A DNA stretch of 64,000 bases from Acanthornis magna (Eukaryota > Chordata > Aves > Passeriformes > Acanthizidae): positions 9,747,501 to 9,811,500 of the forward strand of contig JAWUZG010000084.1 in the NCBI GenBank assembly GCA_036785705.1. The letters run 5' to 3'. The translations under genes and the position numbers were made by a program. The notes below the pieces were generated by a model. That model ran no database searches, was not told the DNA's origin, and worked only from the letters and a program-made list of their open reading frames with translations. Below are positions 26,991 to 41,134 of the stretch, one piece after another. The stretch's first letter is position 1. Every line of letters starts with the position of its first letter.

Positions 26991-29900
26991 CCTGACTACC
27001 TTAAACTCCTGAAGCAAGACTCTTGAATAAAGCACTGCTCACCTCTTCTCTGGGAGTTCTTGAGTAGTTGTTGTATTCTGTTTGATAGCTGACCCCAGTA
27101 CTTGCTGGTATAGTTGAGCTGGAATTCTTATCTGCGATCTAGACAGGTGTGAAATTTTTATTTTGTAACTATATTCACTTTCCAACCACACACACAAAAA
27201 AAAAAGTGGATATAAAGAAAAAATAATTTTATTTTCCCAATCCTTGGTAACACAAATTTAAGGGAATGATTTTAAGATAACACATGAATTAAGGGCACCA
27301 TCGGTGTAAAACTAAATTCTGTTTCAAGACTGCCAAATGGTGCAGCTCAGGAATAGATATAGAGATTTCCAAAAATAACATTTCTACCATGAAAAGTTCA
27401 CACAAAATTCCCACAAAAATCCCCAAAATTATTTTGAAACCATACTACTGGCTTTATTACTTTATTGTCCTGAGTGTTATTTATTATTTTCTTGGAGGAA
27501 CACTCAGAGGGGCCCCATTACAGAACAAAGCTATGCAATGATAGCTCATTTAAGTAGGGAGACTGAGATAGTTTTCAATGATAATTAGTATGAGCAAAAT
27601 AACCTTAATTTATATAGATGCATACATTCACATACATATTTAAACTCTGAGAACTATTTCTTTTTCTACAAATGTAGAGCCTAGCTGGTGACTAGGAAAA
27701 AAAAACTTTCTACAGAAAATAGAGGAAATCCTCTCCCAGTATTAATCTCTGAGACCCTAAGTCATTACATTTTTAAATTTAGAAATTCACTGTGATTGTT
27801 AAATGAATTCTCATACTCTTCTTGATCCCTCAAAATGCGAACCAACAGCAATCTACTAATTTCTACAAGTGTGACTTATGAATAACTAAATAATCCCTAC
27901 ACATCTCTGAATATTTCTAGAGCATTCATAAAATAGATTCTACCATACTCCAGAGACATTCGCAACAAGGCCTTTGGCCTCCTATATCAGAGTCCAGCAA
28001 TCAACCCAGCTGGCCCTTTGCATATTCCTACGGTTGTGCCCCTCCATGAGAAAAGGATACCACCAGTGGAAACAGGAATTTAAATGCTGTCTCTCAATAT
28101 CTTTAGCTTTTTCTCAGCAGGGTATTTTCCTATCATAAGAAGACAGAAACTAAGGCATTATGTTAACACCCATGCATCCAATTTTAAATCCCATGCTACT
28201 CCAACACATTAAAATCAGTTTTCCCAGGGAGAAGGATAGTCTCCCCAAGGATGGCTGTCATCTTGGGTCTCACCAGTTTTCAGATCTCTTAGCTGACCTT
28301 TTTTTTCTTACCAATATTGCAATTATTACTTTTTTAAATCATCTTTGGTCGAAGTCCAGCCCAAGGAAAAACAGATTGAGAAGCTACCGATTTAAGATGA
28401 ACCAGACAGGGCTAGAGCTTGCTAAGACATCTGATGAATTGAGGCACATGCTGCAATGATACCAGACTATTCGTACAGGAGAATTAGATGACACATTGCT
28501 CACATAGTGCCCACAGATATTGGGACTTTCTCAGGAGACTGACTTTACACAACCCTCATTTGCGCATCCTCTGTTAAGGGAAGCGAGTGAGGAAGCACAG
28601 CACAGCAAAGTTTTATCTGACTGGAGCAGGACACATTGGCAACCGCAATACTGGGAGATCCTGTGCAGCAGCCTGGATGTTATCCATCTAATTTCAGTAT
28701 CTAATCTCTCTAGACACTTATAATCTGACACTCAGTGTTGTGCTCCATCTTAGCTGATAGTGAAATCATTTAATACAAGTGGGTAGCGAAGAAGGTGACA
28801 AGCTGATTGATGGCAATATCTTAATTTAAAGCTATATAACACCACCAGACAGAGGTCTAGAGCAGCTCAGGAATTCTGCCTAAATTTGTTGGTATCCATG
28901 CAAGTTTATCATGCCAGAGTGTGGCTTATACAATCTACTAAATCATTTTCCTAAAAAGAACATGAGCTACCTCAAGCCCACTAAAGCAGAGTGTCAGCAT
29001 CTCACAGGATACTCAACAGTGAGATTACAGTGCGGTATATAATTTCTGCCTCCTGCAGTCAGAATCTATTCCACTGCCTTACAGTAACCAGAAGTAATGC
29101 TGGCTCCTTGAAGCTACCTGTACTTTAACTGTGACCTCAAATGCCCCAGCAGCAGAGCTGCTGTTTGACAAGCACCAATGCTGCCCGTGCTTGGGGTCAC
29201 AGCTCTGTCCTGCACATCCTGCAGTAGGAATCTGACCCTTGGAGGCAAATTTGGTGCCCACCATTTGCTACAAATGGATGAGGGGTCCAGCAAGCACCAG
29301 AACCACAGATGAAAATATAGCAATGCTCCTGCACATGGGGAGTGGTTCCTGCATATTAAGATGCATAATTAAAGCGTGGGAAAGCCTTTGCCTCTCTATT
29401 TCTTCATAGAGCTCCTGTTTGGAGAGCCCAGAGGGCAGACTGGATCCCACAGGGAATCCCTAAAAAGTCCACTCTTGATGAGTCTGCAGTCAAAGCCTAA
29501 AGGCAGGCTCATGTAAAAGAAAAAGGGGCTGTACTGAGTTTAGGCAGAAGAAATGCTGTTCCTTTCCCTTCTTAAGGGCCTTAAGCACATCAGGTCAAAT
29601 AATCCATGCCTACTTTGCTCCATCCATTACGCACAGCTGCTTCTAGGGAAAGGAATGGCAGAAGAGTCCCGGTCCATCCTTGTATTGCCATGGAGACACA
29701 ACCTGATTACAACTTCTGCAGCCACAAATTCCCCCAAATCCAATGGGTTTTTAAGTCTGTAGCCAACCTATTGTTCTGCCTTAAGGAAAAAGATATGGGA
29801 AAACTAGGGTTTTGTCACCTCCACCAGCACTCTCATGGAAACCGAGTCCAGGCAGTCTCAAACTCACTGTTCAGACCTGCACAGGAGCATCTGAATGCAT

Positions 29901-31247
29901 TTTAATCTATTTCCTGTGGAAAAAATCTAAACACCTTCCCCTTAATTCGTTAAAGAATACTAGAGGTAGTGGCTAATTCTTTGCAAATTCTTTCATGCTC
30001 CATTCAAGATTGACATCATGGGGCTGTTTCTTAATCCAACAGCAGCACAAAGACAAGCTTTCAGTAAAACCTGCATTGTCCAAGGCATTCCAATGGCCCT
30101 AACCAACAGCATTTCTCTACAAAAGGCTGAATTTACATTGTTTGCAATGAAACTGCATTTTACAGCATTTTACACCCTTTGAACAGCAGGGATGAGATGA
30201 AGAGAATTTTATTGCGAGTGATTGCCTTTCTTAATGAAGGAGCTTTGTCTCTCCTGGTGCCATGTGTTGTTGCAGTTTCTGTGGTAACGACTGATTGCAC
30301 AGAGAAAGAAGTGGTGGCACAGAAGTCAGTGTAAATTGCTGGCATGTAAACAACAGCTACCTTCAAGTCTGGTTTACATATATACCTTTTCTGACTCCGT
30401 TTGTGACCCATTTCTGCAAGGTAATTGTTAATGTCTACAAGATTTATTATTTTAATTTGAAAGCCATTGAGCAAATGTCCTCTGTGACACACTTTACATG
30501 CCATACTTTGCCAATACATAAATGCAACTTCTAATTTAGGATAAAACCCCTCTGATTTTTTTTCCACATAGAAAAATTAATTCTTTAGAAAATCAGATGT
30601 GAACTCTCTCAATGAAAACCACAAAACAGAAAACATAAAAGTACAGAGTATAAAACATATGCACATATATACTAGCAAATAGAAGATGACATGATGCAAA
30701 AGATAAGAGCAGGTAAAGCTTTTTTCCATCCTGTTTTCATGGAAGAAGGTGTTGCATGTTAATCTCAGGGAGTAAAGCATTTCAAGTGACTGCAATAAAG
30801 CAACAAAGAAGTCCAGGCTTAACAGTTTTCATTTTAAAAAACAGTTCATATGCAGAGTTAAGGTTTCAGTAACCATACGTAAAACCTTTAAAATAACTCA
30901 GGAAATGCCTTCAGAAATCAAGACTGCAATGATTGGTGCCATTTTTTTCACTACCCACATCTACTCACACCCTACTTCTCTAGAAACACATTCTCAAAAT
31001 GGAAGCAGCTTCTCAAGCACCAAGTTGTGTTTCTGGTTTACTGAATTCCTACAGAGTACTGAAGTTTCATTGAGTAAAAACTAAGGCACCCAGACAAATT
31101 TGTTTAGTCATGAAAGGAACAGAAGAATGGAAGACAAACAAGTTGCAAGAACGGAAACTCCTGAACTAGATTTTTACCAACTTCTTGCAATCCACATATG
31201 CTTTATGAAATGTGTTTGTGTTGACTAAAATACAGGACTAGCTCCTT

Positions 31248-31268
31248 AAAAAAAAAAAAGGGGGGGGG
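31248..31268. repeat. A12-G9 homopolymer pair
   Basis: A run of 12 A is followed directly by 9 G. It is the complement-strand mirror in style of the C11-T9 run in the promoter pyrimidine tract. Probably a slippage-prone purine tract. Confidence 0.85.
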
Positions 31269-31599
31269 CACAGTCATTCATTTCTCTCAGTCCAGCTCTG
31301 AAGAATGCTCCTTAACACAGAGGTTTCCATAACCACAGCATTCTCAACTAAATTACTTTTTTACCTGAAGGATAAAAGTGATACCAAATATTCCACAGAA
31401 ATATGTTGACATATACCAATGACCTGGCAGCCCAAATCCCACTGCAGTCAATAACAGATTTATACCGGCAGAAGCAAGATGGAGTTATTTCTAGAAGCTG
31501 CTTGATGTACTGGTTACATGACTGAAAATAAACTGCCCCAGAACCATACACTGGGGTTGCAAACTCCAGTTGTTGTACTGTTAGGTCTGACCATGGCAA

Positions 31600-32120
31600 A
31601 GCTGGCTTTACTTGGCTGTGGCACCCAGGGTAATGGAGGTTTCCAGCTCGTCCTGGAGCACTCAGACTCAGCAGTGCTACAGCTGCATTTCCAGCTGTTA
31701 CAGCACATTCTTTAATATTACATCACTTCAGTTTCCGAGTGGAGATGGACCTCGAGTTGCTTTTCACAGGGGAGTTCTCCTGAGCAGCGCTGCTCTTTGG
31801 CTTTTAGCATTTCCTTTCACAACAGGCAAGAGCTATTCCCGTCACCTCCTGGCTGTTTGTCGTTGCTCTCCAACATCACGTCAGGCTGTCACAGCAGGAC
31901 AGCTACAGAGCTGCGAGCACTTTGAGTCAGCACAGCTTCACAGCGAGGGGAATGGCCCTGCAAAGGCAGGAGCAGCCTCCCCTCCCAGGGCAACAGCTGC
32001 TCCGACAGGGACAACCTCAGGTCACCCAGAGCTGCTCTCACACCAGAGCCTCCAAAGGCTGCTCAGCACAATTGCAAAGGCAAGAAGAAAAAAAGCAAAA
32101 TCCCTAAGGCCACACTAAAG
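31600..32120 (+). other. GC-richer intronic patch with E-boxes and a 168-codon open frame
   Basis: This patch is more GC-rich than its surroundings and contains three CAGCTG E-boxes at 31680-31685, 31692-31697 and 31994-31999. A frame open from 31612 to 32118 starts at TTG; its first ATG is at 31633, giving about 161 codons. The product is Ser/Ala/Gln-rich and I recognise no domain, signal peptide or membrane segment. It could be an enhancer bound by bHLH factors, an old repeat, or an unannotated transcript. I do not call it a gene. Confidence 0.3.
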
Positions 32121-33503
32121 ATGCCCCCCCATGGGACATGTTTTAATCAATCAGAATGACATATCTGCCACATGACAAGGGCTCCCATTTCTCCTTGCTG
32201 TAGCCTCTCCTTCATCTCCCAGCAGTTCGGATGGTCAGATCTGGACCCAATCCTCTTGCAGTTTGGGCCTGTTCCTACTCAGGGTTTTTGGATAACCCCA
32301 TGTTTGAAGGCAACTAGGATCCAATCCATGTCCTTGAAAAATTATGGTCAGCAGATCCAGAGGCCTGATGTGGAGTGAAGAATTCCATGCTCAAGTCAGG
32401 CACCCATTTCCATGAAATGTTATTATCTGGCAAATGCTGAAGGGCAATGCTTAAGGCGCCTGATGGATACTGAAGGAGAGTTTTAAACCATCCTAAAAGT
32501 ACTCTGTGCTTAAGTTTCCCACATTTAAGTAGTAATTATTTCAAGAGGAATTGGTACCTAAGTTAACAAATCCCATTACAGATTTGTCCTTCTGAGAAAG
32601 GATCCTCTAGTTAATTTTTTAATAGCACAACTTATGTTGATATTTTCTAAACAAAGATAGGAATATCCATTCTTTTACAAATGACCCTCTGATTCTACGG
32701 AAATTAAGAGCATTTTTTAAAAAAGAAATTAATGTAATTTCCAGGTCAACTACAGATTTGCTAATTATTTAGCCCGCATTTCAGTATATCAAAAGAAACA
32801 CCACTTCCTGTTTTCATCCAGTTATAAGGGAAATATATCTCAATGCTTGAGTACATAAACTATTACCTACACTTTTCTTTAGGAGAGAAATATTTTTAAA
32901 TTAAAATTGGCTAATATTTAACCTAGAATTAAAACAGTGGTAATACTTAAGTCTGAGAAACAGACTAGATAATAAGACCACTAGCCCAATGCAAGCAAAA
33001 GGGAGAAGCAAGGTTTTTACAAAACAATCAGACATTTCAAGATTCTAATTAATATTTCAAGATGCCATGGGTTTAAAAATTTCCCCGTACATTAATTACA
33101 GCACCCTAGGAGATCAGCAAGCATTTCATTATTGACTGCAATGGGAAGAGGACCTCACCTGCATTCTGTCCTCCACACTTAAGTAAACAATTCATCTGGT
33201 ATTGACAGATGTCTGAGATAGCAGGACTTTTATGCTGCACCAATGCTAAATACAGCAATTGGCAGCATTGTCTCTGGCCAGGTGAATTTAGGCCATCAGA
33301 GACAGTGTTTCTGTAACTACTCCTGATAGGAAGAATTAATTGTTTTATCATTTTTCCCAGGTTTTAAAAACCTGTATTAATAATTTACATGCTTGTAAAC
33401 CAAAAGATAAATTGGTGCCAATGTTTACTTATGGTCTTGCCAGAATCACTTAGCAGTCTAACTTTTCCTTAAAATGTAGATGCACTTCACAGTTTTTTGT
33501 GAT

Positions 33504-33534
33504 TTATGAAGATGACAACATGTCATCTTCATAA
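33504..33534. repeat. Perfect 14-bp inverted repeat with 3-base loop
   Basis: TTATGAAGATGACA at 33504-33517 and TGTCATCTTCATAA at 33521-33534 are exact reverse complements separated by ACA. With so short a loop it could extrude as a cruciform or form a very tight RNA hairpin. Like the hairpin at 26942 it looks like a recent or constrained inverted duplication. Confidence 0.85.
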
Positions 33535-36500
33535 CATCCCCCAAGGCTTTCTGCTGGTCTCCCTCCTTCATAAAATCAGAGTTGTATAAGGAAGAAAGGT
33601 CCTCAGCCTGGAGCCAGTGAGGAACAGGCTGCTGCCTCAGCTGCCCTAATCTGTTCAGTTCACCATCCCTTCTTCATGTACTCAGTAAGTGCCCACCAGA
33701 AAAGGAGGCTGCTCTGACCACCTGCCCTGAGGGAGCCATGCCAGGGCACGCAGGGATGCCCCATGCTCCTGTGGGCAGGTCAATAACAAACAAACACTCA
33801 GGTGTACTAAAGTCCTGGGATCTGCCTTTTTTCCTGTGTGGATAGACAGTGATCACAGCAGTCTTATCCTGTGTGTCTGGCTTAGGCAACTTTTTCTTTT
33901 TGAGAACAAAGACATTCAGTAGAACAGCGCATTAATGGCCAAGGTTTCGTGTTTCTGTTTATCTGGGAGGATTCTGGCTAGAAACAAGCCTTGGATGCCA
34001 AGAGGTCTATATAAAGAACATGGCCTTAGTGGTTAGGTCCTGGGATGTGGCATGCAAAACACAAACAAACAAACAAGAGCTAGAAACAAAGATGTAGATT
34101 TATGATCCAAACCAAGAAGCCAAGAGTACTTGTGGAGATTCCCATAGCAAAGGAAGAGGAATGAGCGAGAACACAAAGTACTACAAAAACTGTCAGTTAT
34201 TTAAGGCAGAACTGGTAAAAATGAATTGGAATATTTCCAAAGAATGCCTTTTTGCTTTATTATTTATAATGGCAACTGCTTTGTATAAACTACCTTACAC
34301 AATTGTTTTTGCCTTCACCCTGATTTATCTTACTTTCCTTGACAGATTCTGCCAGAACTGTTTAAATAATAATTTGATGTGCTACATGCAAATTTTCCTG
34401 TCTCCCCTCCACCCTCACACGCACACAACCCAGCAGTCTCACTGCAAATCACATAGGGATCCACCATACAGTGTCTCTACATAAAAGATGTTGCTTTGCT
34501 TTCAGACAGAAGAGGTTTGACTTTTTTGAATGTCATCCAGAGACACAAGAAATTAAGGGGGAAAAAGAAATACATTACCACTATGTTGCTTAAAGATTCC
34601 TTAGGGACACTCTGCACTCCCCATTCACATTCTGTGCTTCATCTGCATGCAGAGCTCTCAGAGACACCAGAAAAAGAGCCAGACAGGGGGAACAGAACTG
34701 AGAAGTGGAAAACTGGTTAACAAAGAGGTTTTTGCCTTTTGAGTGCATTGCCCAATTAAGAAAATGAAAAAAATATTTGCATGCACTCAATGTTTTCTAA
34801 AATGCTTTGCAGTATTTAAAAAATAATGTTAAAACCCAAGGAGACTGGGAAGGAACACAAAGATATAAAAATGCAATTGAAATATTAGTTCAAATTCAAT
34901 CTGAAATCAAACACCAGAAAAGTAAGTACATAGAGGAAGATACAAGTGACAGGAGCTGCAGGAGCTGATAGCAGTGAATGGTGTGGAACAGCTGAGACTT
35001 AAGTCCATTTTAGGGTAGCCAGAACAGGTGTGGAAATAAACTTTGCTGGACAGGTTGGAGTAAGACATGAGACAACCTGCAGCCTGCCAGATATAAGAAA
35101 AGAACATGGCTGATTTTTTAATTTTGCTGTAATTTTGCTGCAGTTGACAGTAAAAGGAAACCACAAGTTTGTTCTTTTAAACAGAGTGGTCACAAAAGTA
35201 TGCATGTAACCAAATGTTACATGCAATTTTTTCAGTTGTGTGTTCAAGTTCCACATGTGTGCTTCCCCGAATTAACTGAATTAAATTGGTTGGTCGGGGC
35301 CTTAATTTGCCCATAGAAAAACATCCAGACTGGGAATTTGATTTTTGCATGATTTTTTTGGGGTTGGGTTTGTTTTTTTCTTCAACTTCACTGAAGATTT
35401 TCTAGGATGGAAGGAAATAAAAGAGATGCCAGATCTTGATGTGGCGCTAACTCAAGTAGGACAACAATGGTGCTTTCATACACACGACCTGTTAACTAAA
35501 GTCATTCAAACTTATGGGTAAGAGTTAGCTACTTGACTGTTAACTTGTGTGGTGCTTTACCACAAAAATCTTTCTTCCCTGTGTCCCCTCTGTGAAGCCA
35601 TGACTTGCAGATACCTACAAAGTCCCTTCAACTAAGAGCTTTAAGTACACTTGAGACCGCAGCACACTTGAAAGGTCATTACTTATCACCATTCATCAAA
35701 TAGGAAGCAATTAACTTTTAATGGAAAAATCAAGTCAATACATCAAGAGGGTTTGTTTTTTTTGACATGCCACAACTTTATGAACTGCTGGGAGAAAATG
35801 AGGCAGCCTGTAGGGAAGCAGGAAACCTTTTATTTAACACTGAGGAGAATCTTAACAGGTCTCTCTTGTGTTGTGGTATGTAAGGTAAAACACAGCCAGA
35901 TAGTACAGCAACATTTAAAATCACATAGCTCAAATATTTCCCTCTCTTGCACAGCCTGGTTTCCTTTTTTCCAAATATTTGCAGTGAGAGTTCATTTTCC
36001 TTCCTGCTTGCCCTCTTTCTGAACAAAAATAATGCTAGCAAAAGCACACTGCACACAACCGAAATGGAAAAACAGCTAACAAATATAAAGTAGTCAGAAT
36101 GAACCAGGGTGGTTTAATCTCATTCTGATTTAACAAGGTTGTTTTGTTTAACAATTATTCTATGTCCTTCGGAAAAAAACGAAAACCAGAGCGAGACAGT
36201 GCAACCATGCTGCTTCCAAGAAGCAATTCATTTACACAAATCTCCTTTGAATAACGTAAGAGGCAGCGTCTTGTAGTCTTTCCCCTCTTAGGATATTCCT
36301 TTGTAGACAAAGTGCTTTCAGAGGGATGCTAACCTGGAACATAGCCACAAAGTCCTCCCGCCTCGGGCCTGGCCCTCGGGCCTCTAAGTCATTAATGCCT
36401 CCAGAGGCAAAGACTCTCCAGGAAGATCGTGTTTGTATCAGCTTCGCTTCAGACAGCCCCTACAGCTCACTGTGGGGACGGGGAGAGGAGGAGAGAGGAA

Positions 36501-39500
36501 AATCCTTCTGCGTGTTGGGATAACACAGCTGCTGATGCAGATGTAAAGAGACCCTGGCAGCTCAGGGAATGCCTGGTGTGGATGGAGGCACAGGGCATTC
36601 AGCACGTGCCGAACGAAGGGGATGGACCCTCAAATGTGCCACAAATGCTGTATCAGAGAGAACTGGAGATACTCCAAACTCTACTGATACTCCCCCAAGA
36701 CACAAAGTGAAAAGCACATTACTGGAAAATGGAAATCACACTCCTGATTCCTCCCGGCTGGAGAAGGATGGAAATACCGCACACAGAGTAAGGAAGCTTT
36801 TCCTCTCCTAAAACATCTCTAAAATATCAGAAACTAAAGTATAATAGAAATCCATTGAGTCTCCTCTTACTGGTCAGTGAGGGGCTGTGGATCCAGGGTC
36901 TGGCAGCCATCCAGAAGGGCAGATGGATATAAATAAAATGGATGAGTCTAGCAGCCACCTGGGACCATAGGACAGAAAGGTTCAAACGCCAGAAACATGG
37001 CTCAACAGTGGACAACCACATTCCAGAAGCAGGCACAAGGAGGCCTCTGCAAGGGGGCACAGCTATTATTAGCTGTAACAGAAGAAAGTCTTCCCTTCTG
37101 CATCCCCCAAATCCAGCTTTCCTACCATTGTTGACACTTTTACATGTCAGTCTCCCCAAAACAATATTGTTGTGTCAGGTTAAAATAACACGATGCTGTA
37201 TTTCCTAGCCACAAGGATAAAAAGGATGCAGAACTCAGAATAATTCTCACCAGGATCATCTAACAAAACATAGCAGCAACAAAACATTTCTTAGTCCCTC
37301 TGCATGTGTTGCAGAGAATATTTAAATTGGGGGCTGTGTTAATTTGGCTCAGGGTTGACCATTTTGCCACAGAGATCATAGAACAATTTTTTCCCAGAAC
37401 TTACTTTGTGAAGGGACAAAATCCTGAAAATACTTTAGGGATAATTTTTTGACACAAATGGAGAAGTTAGTTAGGAGCGAGCTCTCTCTTCCTTTAAATC
37501 TAACAGGAAGTGATGCTTTGGGAATAAAAACAGTATCAGGCATGGATCCTCTGATTTCTTATAGCAGCTGCAAAGACAGGCAGACAAGTATGGAGGAGTG
37601 AGTACTGATGGTGATGGCTGGACCAGCTGGGTATGAACCACAACTGAAAAGGCATTTCACAGTGTTCCGAGCAAACACTACGGTCCCAGCCCTTCCGTAG
37701 CGAGTGGAATTGGGAGTTAATGGATCTGAGTGTGTTCTCACACCACTATTACCATGGTCACTGCGTTAATTTTAGGTTATTACCTTACTGATTTACAGTG
37801 AGTCCCAAGGGATCAAAACCAAACCACTGATCTCCCTTATCCTTCCCTTCTTATATCTTACTGCCAGAGAATCCATAAGAGCTAGTCAGACTTAGCCCTT
37901 CCATAATTCTACTAAGTTCTATCTGAAAGCTCTAGTGAAATTTGGTCTTGTTTACTGTATTTAAAGTTTTAAAGAGATTATTCTAAGCTTAGTATAAATC
38001 ACTATGGAAAAAAAGTCTGCATGCAAGAGTAGGGATTTACAGGCAACTTAATGACTTATCTGTACTCTCTGTTTCATTCTAATGAAATAACGGAAGTGCT
38101 CTGACCCTGTGAAATGTCTTCAGTACCAAAGAATCATTATTAGAGATACATAACTGTGATGTTACAAAAAACCCACCCCCAACCCTGTGTCCCTTATCTT
38201 GCATTTCTAAAACTAACTTCAGTTCAACGTAGTCCATAAACTTCACAAAGTATTGAAAGTCCACCAATGTCCATAGGAAGATTAGTGCTAATTGGTAGTG
38301 ATCTTTGAAAAGAAATCAGTTCAGAAATATTAAAAGAAAACTATAAAGTGGCAACTTACCACTAAGTCTTGGAAAATATCTTTGCTAAGCAGTTGCACTA
38401 ATTAGAGAGAGGGGAACAAAAAAATATGACCCCAATCTAGCTAAGGGCTCAAATAACTTAAACCCATTTGAACTGGGCATCAAAGTTATTCGCTCTTCAG
38501 AATTAAACATGTAGTTCTTGCTTAGCTGGACTAAGGCCCAGAAATAGGAGACAACATATCTCTCCTTTTTATCTTGAAAACTGCTTTAATTATATGTTGG
38601 TGATCCAAGTAAGGCTTAATCCTCAGTTCCTTGGAAACAGCCTTGTTTTTTTCAGTTCTCGGTTTTCGCACTGTAGCCCCATAGCACAAGACATTATGCC
38701 TGGTACTTTGGCATAGCTGGCCCGGGTACCAAGCATGGCATTGCAGACTCTTGGCATCTGCCTCCTCCCTCCCAAGAGCAGAGACTGCTTCAAGCCATCA
38801 GTCTGTCCCTTCAAAGACAATCAAACAAAACTCAGGAGTCCTCTAGCCCACCTCTGGTAGGGGACACCTCACCTGGTGAGGGGCATCTGTGCACCCACAT
38901 GCACCCCACAGCTGGCTCTGCCCAGCTCTGCCCAGTTGCCTTGCCAGTCTCACAGGAATCCAGCCCCTTTCCTGTAAATCTTACAGCTAACCTTCGTCCA
39001 GAGCTTCTGAAAGATAGGGCTGTTCTTGGACACCATTTCATCAGTTAAAGGACAAAGCTCTGCAATGGCCCCCTTCTCCCCATTAAAGAGACAGTGATAG
39101 CATTTAAGAAGACTTTCTGATCCCAGTAAGAAGGGAAGATTTTCAACAGTTTTGAAAAGCTGGTTCATTTTTAGCCAGATACCAGCTTGCATTCCTAAGA
39201 GCCCTAAAATCCAAATAAGAGAAACATTGTCTGAAGTAGCATCCTATTCCACACTCTTGACTTTAAAGGAAGATGTTCAGGATCCTATAGTTCACTCTAT
39301 CCCTTTCTTATATGGCAATTAAAGGAGGATTTTTTCCCCCTGTGTTCATTTTATCAACTATTTTTCCCCTTTCAGAAGGCCTGCAGTGAAAGGCAGATTT
39401 CATTGCAGTTAATGACAGCACTCAGTGATTTGAAGCTGGGTCAGTATTTCAATTCACATCTTCTTCGGGCTAATTTCTTAATTAGTGGAAGGAATTTGTA

Positions 39501-40199
39501 AGGATTGCATGATGGTGTGTCTCCTCTATAGAAATGTGAAAATTCAGAGCAAGTGATAGGCCTGAAACTCTGGTTGTAGCCTGGTGAATATGTCATACAA
39601 AAAGCACACTTTGTTCTCATCTCTAGCACTGAAATATGGCCAATACCATTTATCTGCTTATTCTTAAGCACAAGAATATTGGTGTTCTTATGAGAAGATT
39701 TCAATATATTACAACACTGTAAAAATCACTGAAATGCAATAACATTGTTGCACATTTATTGCTTCTAACCAACTCTATAAAATGTAAGCTTTGCTTCCCT
39801 CCAAGGGTTTTGGGAGAAAGCCGATCCTCACTCCACAAAGTGTTATTTGCAAAATGCTCATACCTTGCCAAACCATTAGATGTAAACCTTTTAAAATAGT
39901 GTACAGGATATTGTAAACCCTAGATAGGCTTTGAATGACTCCGCATCTCCATTCTTTCCCTTTGGAGTCATACAAGTGCTATTTAAACATGATACATGTT
40001 TTAATACACTATCATTACTTCATTTCTTTAGTCAATTACTTCCCAAGCACAACCAAAGTAATCCTTTTCTCTTAGCATTAAGGACTAGGAGACAAGGCTG
40101 TTACAAAGGAAGAGGATCTTCCTTAAGAACAGCCCAAGATTTTGTAGATAGCCCCAGAGGAAGGATGAGGTGAGGAGCAGGGTCTGCAAGTCAATTAAA

Positions 40200-40340
40200 C
40201 CACTTGAAATCCACAGAATTACATTAATTCTAATGTTAAATTACTATGCATTAACTGGATTGGCCCAGGCAATCATTTTGTCCTTATAAGGTATTTTTCC
40301 CTCATCACTTTAATGACAAAAATAAAGAAACGGAGGAGAA
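40200..40340. promoter_or_regulatory. Candidate conserved non-coding element
   Basis: AT-rich unique sequence with clustered homeodomain and POU-like words (TTACATTAATTC, TTAAATTACTATGCATTAAC, ACTTTAATGAC). Proposed from texture only. Confidence 0.2.
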
Positions 40341-41104
40341 CCTCAAGTCCAAATTACTTATCTTTTAAAGCTTGACATTTAGCAATATAATTTTGCTTCC
40401 AGGTTCCACATTTAAAGCTGCAAGGAAGCACACCTACTTTTATCAAGGAATCCAAGAGATTTATGCTTATTTATGCAGAGCCCTAACACACAGAACACAG
40501 CTGGCAGGATTTTAATTTCTATCAAATTCAAATCACAGAGTCCTTCCAGCCTGATTTAGCATCAGTACCAAGACCTACTTTGAACCCAATCAGGACTACA
40601 AAATCAACAACAGCATCTGGTAGGAAACTTGAAAACCCTGCCGTTCAAAAAGGTAAGAAAAACCCCAGTCAATTTCAAGGAGTAGGAGAAATATCAGTAA
40701 TGTTTTCTTGGCTTTCAAAGAGAACACTCTTCCTGCTCAAAATCCATTCACTTGGCAGACCAGAATTGCCTAGATGCAGTTCTCTACTGCATAAACTTTA
40801 CATTTTTAGTCTCTTTTAATTACTTTGATTTAGACAAAATGAAGCCACTTAAGACCTGGCAGAAAATTACCCAATTAATATTTCCTTTCTCATCAAGTCA
40901 AAAGATTAATTATGCATTCTAATAAAGGCTTAAGGACTTGTTTTGAACAGCTGCTGACCATTTTCATCTTAAACCAAAAAACGCCTTTAAACACATGCTT
41001 AACTTAATTGCCTAAAACGTCCTTCCAGAGTAAATGGTTCTATTGATAGTCCTAGGAAGTTAGGCAGAGGAAATGGCCAGAACCTGAGTGCTTAGAACCT
41101 GTCA

Positions 41105-41134
41105 GAAAAAAAAGAAAAAAAAAGAAAAAAAAGG
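41105..41134. repeat. A-rich tract, A8-A9 units separated by G
   Basis: Three runs of 8-9 A separated by single G. Simple low-complexity sequence, possibly a decayed poly-A tail; no retroposed body was recognised beside it. Confidence 0.85.

Larger units (their letters stand above)
26901..31599. other. KCNC1 intron 1, block 26.9-31.6 kb
   Basis: AT-rich non-coding DNA containing the 17-bp hairpin at 26942-26990, a direct duplication of GCATTTTACA near 30154-30173, an A12-G9 run at 31248-31268, and fossil repeat wording near 31428-31470. Open frames are small and unrecognised. Confidence 0.65.

Noticed and set aside
38862..38886. Small palindrome CCTCACCTGGTGAGG with an internal E-box
   Set aside because: Seven-base arms are short, and I saw no supporting structure around it.
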